Assembly (NCBI GenBank): GCA_030673345.1
Contig: DAOVJH010000016.1
Location: 1-11,562 of the forward strand
Direction of reading: 5' to 3'
Length of the DNA: 11,562 nucleotides
DNA from: Pseudomonadota bacterium
GTDB taxonomy: Bacteria; Pseudomonadota; Gammaproteobacteria; SZUA-229
Shown: one piece after another, positions 1-6,212 of the stretch
Position numbering within the stretch: the first letter of the stretch is position 1
Layout: each line of letters opens with the position of its first letter
Notes under the pieces: model-generated
What the model was told of the DNA's origin: nothing
Seen by the model: only the letters and a program-made list of their open reading frames with translations
Databases searched by the model: none
Translations under genes and position numbers: made by a program

Positions 1-362
1 GTGCCGTTGGAGGACAGGCCGACATAAAAACCCATGTCTTTGGCGTGATGCGAGATATCAAAGATATCCGGGCGCATCAGTGGCTCGCCACCGGACAGGA
101 TAAGTACTGGCACGCCAAAATCTTTCAGGTCGTCCATCACTCCATAAACTTTTTCAGTGTTCAGCTCACCGGGGAAATCTTTGTCTGCCGAAGTAGCATA
201 ACAATGTTTGCAGGTAAGGTTACAACGTCTTATCAGATTCCAGATAACCACAGGGCCTGTTGGTTTGCGTACGGTGCTATCCGCGTTTGCGGCAACCGAT
301 CTGCCCGGTTTGTTCTGAGGGTCGGTTTTCAGAGCATGCATGTATTGGCTTAATCGAAACAT
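1..362 (-). CDS. nirJ: Heme d1 biosynthesis radical SAM protein NirJ (N-terminal part, cut by window edge)
   Basis: This reverse-strand reading frame starts at ATG 362-360 and runs off the left edge, so only about 120 N-terminal residues are visible. It carries the radical-SAM cluster motif CNLTCKHC (Cys47, Cys51, Cys54), which binds the [4Fe-4S] cluster that reductively cleaves S-adenosylmethionine, and the downstream SGGEP motif at residues 90-94. In the known pathway NirJ acts in the cytoplasm on didecarboxysiroheme, removing the two propionate side chains that are replaced by oxo groups in heme d1. AAGG lies 8 nt before the ATG and supports the start. The gene follows the nirGH stop by 31 nt and is apparently the last nir gene seen in this operon. 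Heme-pathway relatives such as AhbC/AhbD share the motif, but the nirF and nirC context favours NirJ. Confidence 0.93.
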   Translation of the reverse strand, partial: MFRLSQYMHALKTDPQNKPGRSVAANADSTVRKPTGPVVIWNLIRRCNLTCKHCYATSADKDFPGELNTEKVYGVMDDLKDFGVPVLILSGGEPLMRPDIFDISHHAKDMGFYVGLSSNG

Positions 363-393
363 AGTATTAACCTTATGGTTTAGGTGTTCAGTG

Positions 394-1404
394 TTATGCG
401 GCCAGGCGAAGGCCGGTTTTTTTCAGGATGGCAGAGCTGAACAGGGTTTCATGCGCCTTGCAGTTTTTACCGAGTAATTCTTCAATCTGTTTTACTTTTT
501 CGTTAACTTCGTCTTTGTTGGCGCCATGTACCATGGCAAACATATTATAGCGCCACATGGGTAGATGACGCGGACGCTGGTAACAGTGGCTGACAAACCC
601 CAGCTGGCCGATGATGTTTCCCAGCTCGGTTACTTTCTCGTCACTTACATCCCACACTGTCATACCATTAGCAGTCAGGCCAAGTTTATAGTGATTGGGA
701 ACAGCGCCGATGCGGCGGATGATGCCATTTGATAGCAACCGTTTTAATCGCTGCAGGACATCATCCTGGGTAATGCCGATGTTGTTTGCGATTGTTTTGT
801 ATGGGCTGGATTCTATCGCGAGGCCCGACTGTGTGACGCTGACTATTTTTCTATCGGTATCGTCGAGATGATAGTTCTCATCGTCGAGGTGTTGATCTCC
901 TTTCTCGGGTACTGGAACAGTCGTGTGGTTTCCATCAGCGGACAGGTGTAACCACAAACCGATATAAAACTCCTGCAGTTTTGGGAAGTTATATACCGTT
1001 AGCCCCGTCATTTTTTCGATAGAAGAGAGGGCCTGATCCAGCCCCAGCGGTGTTTCTGTCGCCACCACGAACCACATATTAAGCGCATGTTCACGTCTGT
1101 AATTATGTGCGACCTCAGGGTAGCTATTAACCATATCAGTGACGACTTCGTACCTGTCTTCGGGTACGGTAATCGCTGCCAGTGTTAAGCCGCCACCGAG
1201 GCGCGCAGCGTCGTAGAGCGGCCCGAACCGTGACAGCAATTTCCTGTTTTTTAAACTGTTAACAGTCTCGATTAATTTTTCTTCAGTACAGTCAAGCTGC
1301 GGTGCGATGGCTGAAAATGGTTTTTCTTCCAGTGGGAAATTACCCTGAAAGTTATTGATGAAGTCACGTTCCAGCGATGATAGTTGTGCGCCTGTTGCTT
1401 GCAT
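394..1404 (-). CDS. nirGH: Siroheme decarboxylase, fused NirG-NirH
   Basis: This 336-residue protein contains two Lrp/AsnC-type siroheme decarboxylase modules in one chain. Residues 1-150 are NirG-like (SRFGPLYD at 58-65, HNYRREH at 100-106). Residues 182-336 are NirH-like (RRIGAVPNHYKLG at 230-242, CYQRPRHLPMWRYN at 274-287, and a KKTGLRL tail). An acidic, probably flexible linker of about 30 residues joins them. With NirD and NirL it should decarboxylate two acetate side chains of siroheme to give 12,18-didecarboxysiroheme in the cytoplasm. NirG and NirH are separate genes of roughly 150-170 codons each in Pseudomonas aeruginosa, so a fused G-H is notable; the fusion usually described is NirDL. 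The N-terminal helix-turn-helix fold often leads to misannotation as a transcriptional regulator. It starts 23 nt after the nirL stop. Confidence 0.9.
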   Translation of the reverse strand: MQATGAQLSSLERDFINNFQGNFPLEEKPFSAIAPQLDCTEEKLIETVNSLKNRKLLSRFGPLYDAARLGGGLTLAAITVPEDRYEVVTDMVNSYPEVAHNYRREHALNMWFVVATETPLGLDQALSSIEKMTGLTVYNFPKLQEFYIGLWLHLSADGNHTTVPVPEKGDQHLDDENYHLDDTDRKIVSVTQSGLAIESSPYKTIANNIGITQDDVLQRLKRLLSNGIIRRIGAVPNHYKLGLTANGMTVWDVSDEKVTELGNIIGQLGFVSHCYQRPRHLPMWRYNMFAMVHGANKDEVNEKVKQIEELLGKNCKAHETLFSSAILKKTGLRLAA

Positions 1405-1427
1405 GAACTTAGTTTATATAACCAGTG

Positions 1428-1985
1428 TTACTTAACCAGCTGCAGTTTCGCTGGTATTTTATGGTTGCTGGCATCTTTTGGTGTGTAGCTTGCGCCACGT
1501 TGTTTGAAACGGCGTGTACTGAACAGGATGGTATGATCGATGGCCTGCAGTCCACAGCTGCTGGTGATCTCTTCAACTTTTTTTGTTACTTCTTCACGGC
1601 TGCTACCGTGTACCATGGTGAACAGGTTATATGGCCATTCGGGTAAGCGGCGAGGGCGGCGATAGCTTAGTGTTACGCAATCGTATTTTCCGATGCACAT
1701 ACCGAGTTCTTCTACTTTGTCGTCAGGCACATCCCACACTACCATGCCGTTAGCGGTATAACCGAGCTCTTTGTGGCGTACGACGACACCGTAACGTTTG
1801 ATGGCGCCCTTGTCGATCAGGTTTTGCAGGCGCGCGATCACGTCCTGTTCGGTGGTGGCCAGATCGTTTGCGATATCAGCGTAAGGCCGGCTCGTGATCG
1901 GCAGACCCTTTTCGACTGCCTTTATCAAAGCCCTGTCTTCGGCGGTAATCTGCATCACTTGTTTGTTTAATTCTGCTGTGCTCAT
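1428..1985 (-). CDS. nirL: Siroheme decarboxylase subunit NirL
   Basis: This 185-residue Lrp/AsnC-fold protein matches the NirL/NirH type of siroheme decarboxylase subunit. A winged-helix module (about residues 15-65) is followed by the ligand-binding half, with KRYGVVVRHKELGY at 63-76 and the hallmark SYRRPRRLPEWPYN at 107-120. FSTRRFKQRGASY near residues 155-167 is typical of NirL. It is expected to pair with NirD as the second half of a NirDL heterodimer. The ATG overlaps the nirD stop as ATGA (1985-1982), which implies translational coupling and near-equal expression. The last 20 or so residues, including NHKIPAKLQLVK, go beyond the conserved domain. It is an enzyme subunit, not a DNA-binding regulator. 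Confidence 0.9.
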   Translation of the reverse strand: MSTAELNKQVMQITAEDRALIKAVEKGLPITSRPYADIANDLATTEQDVIARLQNLIDKGAIKRYGVVVRHKELGYTANGMVVWDVPDDKVEELGMCIGKYDCVTLSYRRPRRLPEWPYNLFTMVHGSSREEVTKKVEEITSSCGLQAIDHTILFSTRRFKQRGASYTPKDASNHKIPAKLQLVK

Positions 1986-2461
1986 TTCAGTGCACTCATC
2001 TTCAGTTTAAAGCCAAGGTCAATAAAGTAGTCATCCAGCATGGGAAGTGACATCAGCGGATACTCGGCGTGCTGTTCGATCTCGTACAGCACGATGTCCA
2101 GGTGTTCTTCACTGGATGCGGTGACCACGAACCACAGGTTGTACTCGTGCTCGCGCTCGTAGTTGTGATTGACTTCCGGGAAGGCGCTGACTATTCGGGC
2201 GACACATTCCAGATGCTGCTCTGGTACGGACATGGCTGCCAGTGTGCTGACACCGACCCGGTTGGGTTTGAATACAGGGCCAACACGGCTTATAGCGCCA
2301 CGGTCCTGTAATGACTGCATGGTCTCCATCACTTTTTCTTCGCTTACACCCAGCTGTTTTGCCATGTCTGCATAGGGCGTTGCCGATAATGACATATCAC
2401 GCTGAAAATCATTTAGCAGGTGTTGTTCCAGAGGTGAAAATGTATTCGTAGAATCAGTCAT
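1982..2461 (-). CDS. nirD: Siroheme decarboxylase subunit NirD
   Basis: This 159-residue Lrp/AsnC-fold protein is of the NirD/NirG type. A winged-helix-like N-terminal half ends in GAISRVGPVFKPNRVG (residues 55-70). The C-terminal half has VNHNYEREHEYNLWFVV, with the HNYEREH signature at 99-105 that marks siroheme decarboxylase subunits. It should form the functional complex with the translationally coupled NirL and the NirGH fusion. ATG 2461-2459 follows CAGG by 8 nt, and the gene starts 16 nt after the nirF stop. NirD and NirG are close paralogues. Assignment as NirD rests on the VFKPNR segment and on its position directly before nirL, matching the D-L-G-H order of Pseudomonas. Confidence 0.9.
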   Translation of the reverse strand: MTDSTNTFSPLEQHLLNDFQRDMSLSATPYADMAKQLGVSEEKVMETMQSLQDRGAISRVGPVFKPNRVGVSTLAAMSVPEQHLECVARIVSAFPEVNHNYEREHEYNLWFVVTASSEEHLDIVLYEIEQHAEYPLMSLPMLDDYFIDLGFKLKMSALK

Positions 2462-2477
2462 ATTTTTAACCTGTTTA

Positions 2478-3641
2478 TCATAAACCTATGCGGTGTGCGC
2501 GTGAGGTAAAGAAGATGCCACTGGGTTTTTTTGCTTCAAAAGTAATCAGTTGTTCGAAGGTCTCGGTGTCGAATATAGCAAGACGGTCTTCATCACGTAC
2601 CGAAGCCCAGACCTGTCCGCCTCGCGGTTCAAATTCCATGTGCAGGACGCCTTTACCGGGTGTCAGTGTTTTTATGATGTCCAGTGACTGGGTATCGATG
2701 ACCTGTAAAGTATCATTGTCTGGTACTGCGAAATTCACCCAGATATTACGGCCATCTGGCCGTGCCATAACAAAAACCGGCTGGCCGTGTACTTTGATGC
2801 GCCCGGCCTCTGTCCAGTCCAGCGTGTTGATGACCAGTACTTCGTGTCGGCCTACCGCCGGTACGAAGGCAAAATTACCGGCGATCGCCCAGCCTTCCAG
2901 ATGGGGCATCTTATAAACCGGCAACTTCTGCTCACCTTTGCCGTAACCATCAAGGATGCGCTTCACGCCGGCATCAAGGTTCCACAGATCGAGCATTGCC
3001 ATGCCGTCCTCTCCGAACAGGCCGGCGATGTAATAGCGGCCATCCGGTGTGATCAGCGCATCATAGGGGTTTCTGCCGATATTTTTGAATTTTTTAATCT
3101 GGGGCTTCTTGACGTTAGACATATCAGCCACCCAGATTTCATCTGCATCCCACAGGCTGAAAATAAATTTCTGTCCGGGTGCATCGACCAGTCCGATCAC
3201 TTTTGAAAGCTGGTCATGTGTGCCATAAGTTGCCGGAATATCAGCGACCAGTTCCAGTGTTTCGGCATCAAATATTTTCACGCCGCCGGGTTTGTAGTTG
3301 GATACGGCAACAAGACGGCCATCCTGTGAGATTGCACCACCGATGCTGTTGCCTGATTGCAGTACGCGTTTCACCAGCTTTTTATTGATGATATCGATCT
3401 TTGACAATCCGCCATCACGGCCAAAGATATAGGCAAACTGTTCATCGCGCGAATAGACTGCTGAGGCGTGGGACAGGTCGCCCAGGCCGCTAATTCTTCC
3501 GAGGCTGGAATTGGTGGTCGTTTCGATGACCTGAACACTGCCGTCGGCTCGTTCGATAACGATACCCAGATCACCGGTGCCACGCGCACTCGAATTGTGT
3601 GACCAAAGCAATACCGCAGAGAGTAAAATCGATCGAATCAT
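2478..3641 (-). CDS. nirF: Periplasmic heme d1 biosynthesis protein NirF (beta-propeller)
   Basis: This 387-residue protein has a short N-terminal signal peptide (about residues 1-19, ending SSA-RG) followed by WD40/YVTN-like repeats of a cytochrome d1-type eight-bladed propeller. Examples are SHASAVYSRDEQFAYIFGRDGG (described by its His58 and Asp76), IGGAISQDGRLVAVSNYKPGG-type blades and VFVMARPDGRNIWVNFA. The C-terminal KKPSGIFFTSRAHRIG is characteristic of NirF. Family work describes NirF as a dihydro-heme d1 dehydrogenase acting in the periplasm late in the pathway. The signal region has no lipobox cysteine, so this copy looks soluble, unlike the lipid-anchored P. aeruginosa protein. Start ATG 3641-3639 overlaps the nirC stop TAA by one base (TAATG), a coupled junction. 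Heme-d1 enzymes NirS and NirN share the propeller but are longer and carry a cytochrome c domain, absent here. Confidence 0.93.
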   Translation of the reverse strand: MIRSILLSAVLLWSHNSSARGTGDLGIVIERADGSVQVIETTTNSSLGRISGLGDLSHASAVYSRDEQFAYIFGRDGGLSKIDIINKKLVKRVLQSGNSIGGAISQDGRLVAVSNYKPGGVKIFDAETLELVADIPATYGTHDQLSKVIGLVDAPGQKFIFSLWDADEIWVADMSNVKKPQIKKFKNIGRNPYDALITPDGRYYIAGLFGEDGMAMLDLWNLDAGVKRILDGYGKGEQKLPVYKMPHLEGWAIAGNFAFVPAVGRHEVLVINTLDWTEAGRIKVHGQPVFVMARPDGRNIWVNFAVPDNDTLQVIDTQSLDIIKTLTPGKGVLHMEFEPRGGQVWASVRDEDRLAIFDTETFEQLITFEAKKPSGIFFTSRAHRIGL

Positions 3642-4024
3642 TATTGTTTACCTTTGGCCTGTTTACCTTCGGCCTGTCTGCCTTTAGCCAGTTTCGTTGG
3701 CTGCATGCTGCCATTTTGTAACTGCTCTGTAATCCATATCGCATCATCCTGGCTGAGCATGGTCTTCCAGGGTGGCATGGCTGTGTTTTTGCGGCCTTCC
3801 AGTATAGTGCTCACAAGGTAGTCTTTTGGTTTAGCGGATAGCGTTTCAGGCAACAGGGCAGGACCGAGTCCGCCCTTTAAGGTCATGCCATGACATGATC
3901 CGCAATCATGCTTGATAAAGTACAGCAGTTCGTTCTGACGCGCAGAGTCGACCTCGGCAGCGGCATTATGGGCAAACAGAAGAGCCGTACTTAGTAGACT
4001 AGCGATTAAGAGCGTTTTGTTCAT
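3641..4024 (-). CDS. nirC: Cytochrome c55X NirC
   Basis: This is a 127-residue monoheme c-type cytochrome. A signal peptide (residues 1-23, hydrophobic LLIASLLSTALLF, cleavage after AAA) exports it to the periplasm. The heme motif CGSCH is at residues 41-45, and TAMPP (Met83) offers the axial methionine. DCGSCHGMTLKGGLGPALLP is typical of NirC in nir operons, where it is thought to serve as an electron carrier for NirF/NirN steps or for nitrite reductase. An in-frame ATG exists 75 nt upstream at 4099, but it lies inside the SUMT gene and would bury the signal peptide. The ATG at 4024-4022 is therefore chosen, giving a 26-nt overlap with nirE. The C-terminus is an unusual basic five-residue repeat tail. 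Confidence 0.92.
   Translation of the reverse strand: MNKTLLIASLLSTALLFAHNAAAEVDSARQNELLYFIKHDCGSCHGMTLKGGLGPALLPETLSAKPKDYLVSTILEGRKNTAMPPWKTMLSQDDAIWITEQLQNGSMQPTKLAKGRQAEGKQAKGKQ
3645..3689 (-). repeat. Three tandem 15-bp units encoding the NirC basic tail
   Basis: Units TGTTTACCTTTGGCC (3645-3659), TGTTTACCTTCGGCC (3660-3674) and TGTCTGCCTTTAGCC (3675-3689) are head to tail. The first two differ by one base; the third differs from the first by three. Read in reverse they encode the repeated pentapeptide pattern (K/E)G(K/R)QA at the very end of NirC. The array is in frame, so changes in copy number would alter tail length without shifting the frame. Confidence 0.85.
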
Positions 4025-4802
4025 AGCTGTCTTCAAGGCGCTTGTTTTCGAGGGATTGCTGGAACCAGTCAAGTTCATCTGCAAGTGATACCACTTCACC
4101 GATGATAATCATTACCGGCGCTTTCATCCGTTTCTGGTGTATGGCATCGTTTAATTGATCAAGTGTCGTGATCACCCGTTGCTGTAATTCTGTTGTGCCA
4201 TTTTGAACCGCTGCAGCAGGTGTCGACGCAGGCAGGCCGGCGTCGATCAATGAATGTACAGCCAGCGGCAGGTTTGACAGCCCCATGTAGATGACCAGCG
4301 TCGAATCAGGGTCGGCGATGGATTGCCAGTTGAGGTCCAGTGGCTCGTTATCATTGAAATGCCCGGTGATGAACTGCACTCGACGGCTCATGCCGCGATG
4401 CGTCAGTGGAATACCGCTGTAGGAACTGCATCCGGATGCGGCTGTGATGCCGGGAACGACTTCAAAGGCGATATCGTGTTCTTTCAGTGCCAGCACTTCT
4501 TCGCCGCCACGGCCAAACATATAAGGGTCGCCGCCTTTAAGACGTACGATCTTACGTCCGGCTTTTGCCAGGTTGACGATAATCTCGTTTATCTGTGCCT
4601 GGGGAACGCAGTGTTTGCCGACTTCCTTGCCGACGGAGATACGGCTGATACCCTTCGGAATAAGGTTAAGAATGTCAGCAGAAACAAGGCGATCATAGAC
4701 GACGACGTCTGCATGTTGCAGTAAACGTACTGCTTTTACAGTCATCAGTTCGGCGTCTCCCGGACCGGCGCCAACCAGTGATACAAAGCCTTGTTTATTC
4801 AT
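3999..4802 (-). CDS. nirE: Uroporphyrinogen-III C-methyltransferase (SUMT, NirE/CobA)
   Basis: This 267-residue monofunctional SUMT transfers two methyl groups from S-adenosylmethionine to uroporphyrinogen III, giving precorrin-2, the committed step toward siroheme and heme d1. Visible family motifs are VSLVGAGPGDAELMT (residues 7-21), GKEVGKH (58-64), RLKGGDPYMFGRGGEE (87-102), VVPGITAASGCSSYSGIPLTHR (starting at 115) and IYMGLSNL. The length matches stand-alone CobA/NirE, with no CysG dehydrogenase/ferrochelatase part, so precorrin-2 oxidation and iron insertion must come from a gene elsewhere. Position as first gene of the nir operon favours the name nirE; a generic annotator would write cobA. 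GAGAGG lies 9 nt upstream of the ATG. The 3' end overlaps nirC by 26 nt. Confidence 0.94.
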   Translation of the reverse strand: MNKQGFVSLVGAGPGDAELMTVKAVRLLQHADVVVYDRLVSADILNLIPKGISRISVGKEVGKHCVPQAQINEIIVNLAKAGRKIVRLKGGDPYMFGRGGEEVLALKEHDIAFEVVPGITAASGCSSYSGIPLTHRGMSRRVQFITGHFNDNEPLDLNWQSIADPDSTLVIYMGLSNLPLAVHSLIDAGLPASTPAAAVQNGTTELQQRVITTLDQLNDAIHQKRMKAPVMIIIGEVVSLADELDWFQQSLENKRLEDSYEQNALNR

Positions 4803-4842
4803 CTAAATACGCCTCTCGTTGCAACTGCCTTATTGATGTAAA

Positions 4843-4856
4843 TTGATTTTTATCAA
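4843..4856. promoter_or_regulatory. Perfect FNR/Dnr-type palindrome upstream of nirE
   Basis: TTGATTTTTATCAA matches the consensus TTGAT-N4-ATCAA at all ten defined positions. Its near edge is 40 bp from the nirE start. If it acted as a class-II activator site (-41.5), transcription would begin only about 6 nt before the ATG, and no good -10 hexamer is present there. It may instead act together with the second box, or lie downstream of the start site as a repressor or autoregulatory site. Confidence 0.75.
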
Positions 4857-4871
4857 CAGGCTCAGGTAATA

Positions 4872-4916
4872 ATGATATTGGATTGATTGAGACTATATGT
4901 CATTGATTTAGGTCAA
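4872..4916 (-). promoter_or_regulatory. Putative nir operon promoter: FNR/Dnr-type box plus TATCAT -10
   Basis: On the reverse strand, TTGACCTAAATCAA (4916-4903) matches the FNR/Dnr consensus with one change. A -10-like TATCAT (4877-4872, 5 of 6 to TATAAT) follows after 25 bp, against the ideal of about 22. The predicted start near 4865 gives a leader of about 63 nt before nirE and places the perfect box 4843-4856 within the early transcribed region. Box recognition is fairly secure; the -10 assignment is tentative. Confidence 0.5.
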
Positions 4917-5036
4917 ACTATGTCAAAGTTGCCATGAAGTGCCCGGTAAGATAATCAATACCATATATAATTTAATGTTATAGATTATGTCTGTCAGGCC
5001 CTGTACTGAGTGAAAATCACCTGATATGACGTTGCT

Positions 5037-5079
5037 TTGATATAAATCATTTTTGTTATCAGCCGCATGCGTTTATAAT
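5037..5079 (+). promoter_or_regulatory. Class-II FNR/Dnr-type promoter for the hemerythrin gene
   Basis: TTGATATAAATCAT (5037-5050) matches TTGAT-N4-ATCAA at nine of ten positions, and a perfect TATAAT stands at 5074-5079. The 23-bp gap puts the box centre close to -41.5/-42.5 for a start near 5085-5086, the classic geometry of FNR-family activation at promoters without a good -35. The predicted leader is about 85 nt. Low oxygen (FNR/Anr) or nitric oxide (Dnr/Nnr) are the plausible signals; the box alone cannot tell these regulators apart. Confidence 0.7.
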
Positions 5080-5103
5080 GTGAGAATTATCGTCTTAACG
5101 GTG

Positions 5104-5127
5104 TAGCCACTGTAAGATGACTGGCTA
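5104..5127 (+). other. Inverted repeat in the hemerythrin leader
   Basis: TAGCCA (5104-5109) and TGGCTA (5122-5127) are perfect 6-bp inverted repeats with a 12-nt loop in the predicted 85-nt leader. The stem lies 43 nt upstream of the start codon and does not mask the AAGGG/GGAAGG ribosome-binding region (5156-5167). It could be a small RNA hairpin or an operator half-site pair, or chance. Confidence 0.3.
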
Positions 5128-5170
5128 AGAATATTGTCTCCAACGGATCATTAAAAAGGGTGGAAGGTGC

Positions 5171-5755
5171 ATGAATAAAGCTGTATGTGCAAATAAAAAA
5201 ATGTGTATGTTTGGGGTGTCACTGCTTATTTTGACATTGGTCATAGCCGTGATATTGGGACTTGTGGCAGCGCCAACACATCCTTTGACCTGGGTGCTGG
5301 TAGTGATGCTTGTCTCTGTACCTTTTTTTTACAATAAACTGGCGACACGAAAGTACCTTGAATGGAAGGATGAATACTGTGTCGGCATTGATTCCATTGA
5401 TCAACAGCATAAAAAACTGGTTAACCTGATCAATCAGCTGCAGACAGCGGTGGATTATTCCACCGGTGAAGAGTTTGAACGTGACGCTCTGGATGAACTG
5501 GTCGATTACACAAAAACACATTTTACCTATGAAGAAGGTTTGATGCGGGATAATGACTATCCTGATTTTGAAGCGCATAAATTACAGCACGAAAAAATGT
5601 TTGATAAGGTTAGGGAAGTGCTGGCTGAATATGAAAAGGATCATGAAACAGCGATGAGCAACGCTGCGGCATTTTTAAAAGAATGGCTGATCAATCACAT
5701 CAATGGCACGGACAAACAGTACAGCAGTTACCTGATCGGTAAAGGCGTGAAATAA
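5171..5755 (+). CDS. Membrane-anchored bacteriohemerythrin
   Basis: This 194-residue protein combines two N-terminal hydrophobic segments (about residues 14-34 and 39-54) with a C-terminal hemerythrin four-helix bundle (62-190). All canonical non-heme di-iron ligands can be placed: His80 (DQQHKKL), His117 and Glu121 (HFTYEE), His136 and His140 (HKLQH), and His176 and Asp181 (HINGTD). The site should bind O2 or react with NO. The hairpin of membrane segments would leave the bundle on the cytoplasmic side, although the topology is inferred. No signalling domain is fused, so it is more likely a carrier, scavenger or store than a sensor. A strong ribosome-binding region (AAGGG, GGAAGG) precedes the ATG. 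It is divergent from the nir operon and has its own FNR/Dnr-type promoter, suggesting a role under oxygen limitation or denitrification. Confidence 0.9.
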   Translation: MNKAVCANKKMCMFGVSLLILTLVIAVILGLVAAPTHPLTWVLVVMLVSVPFFYNKLATRKYLEWKDEYCVGIDSIDQQHKKLVNLINQLQTAVDYSTGEEFERDALDELVDYTKTHFTYEEGLMRDNDYPDFEAHKLQHEKMFDKVREVLAEYEKDHETAMSNAAAFLKEWLINHINGTDKQYSSYLIGKGVK

Positions 5756-5829
5756 ACTTTTACCGGCGTCGTTCGTGGTGACCTATAACTAATGTAGCCA
5801 CTCACAGCTACCCGGTATATAAGCAGACC

Positions 5830-6192
5830 ATGAAAACACTCTTCCTGTTGATAACGCTGACACAGAATGGTGCGGGTGATATCAATGCTTCCTTCGTGAA
5901 CACAGAAACTATCGGGCAGTGTCAGCAAAAAACATCGATGCTCGAAAGTGTTTTTTCTGCTTCAGGCATCCCGGTTCTCGAGAGCCGCTGTATTAAAAGT
6001 GATCTGCAGTTTTCCGAATTTGGCCACGCTTCATCAAGCAGTATGATCAGCAACTTTTACCTGGTTTCTCTCGCGGAAGAAACACTGGATATCTCAGTGA
6101 TGCCTGACTGGAACACCTGTATCAAGAAACAGCGAGAAGGGGCGTCTCAGGGCAGCGTTTATTGCACCAGCTCTATACAGTCTATCCGATGA
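5830..6192 (+). CDS. Small four-cysteine protein of unknown function
   Basis: This 120-residue reading frame is not assigned to a named family. It begins with a short hydrophobic stretch (MKTLFLLITL) that is too short for a convincing signal peptide. It has four cysteines (31, 54, 97, 112), an even number compatible with two disulfides, and a serine-rich run (HASSSSM) in the middle. The pattern of short domains with paired cysteines suggests an envelope or periplasmic protein, but this is inference. It lies 74 nt after the hemerythrin gene in the same direction, with only a weak purine stretch (AAGCAGA) before the ATG, and is followed after 20 nt by the next gene, so co-transcription is likely. 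Coding status is supported by the packed gene order and the absence of a competing frame. Confidence 0.6.
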   Translation: MKTLFLLITLTQNGAGDINASFVNTETIGQCQQKTSMLESVFSASGIPVLESRCIKSDLQFSEFGHASSSSMISNFYLVSLAEETLDISVMPDWNTCIKKQREGASQGSVYCTSSIQSIR

Positions 6193-6212
6193 CAGAATAA
6201 TGAGATCTATCG

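Noticed and set aside
394..2461. Lrp/AsnC-like proteins as transcriptional regulators
   Set aside because: HNYxREH and YxRPRxLPxWxYN motifs and the nir context identify siroheme decarboxylase subunits.
2488..2916. Plus-strand reading frame of 142 codons opposite nirF
   Set aside because: Lies fully antisense to a well-supported gene, no recognisable domain and no ribosome-binding site.
4025..4099. Extended start for the cytochrome NirC at 4099
   Set aside because: The extra 25 residues lie within the SUMT coding sequence and would place the export signal internally; the ATG at 4024 gives a normal signal peptide.
5737..5765. Hairpin CGGTAAA/TTTACCG at the end of the hemerythrin gene
   Set aside because: Only 7 bp with a 15-nt loop spanning the stop codon and no T tract; not a credible terminator.
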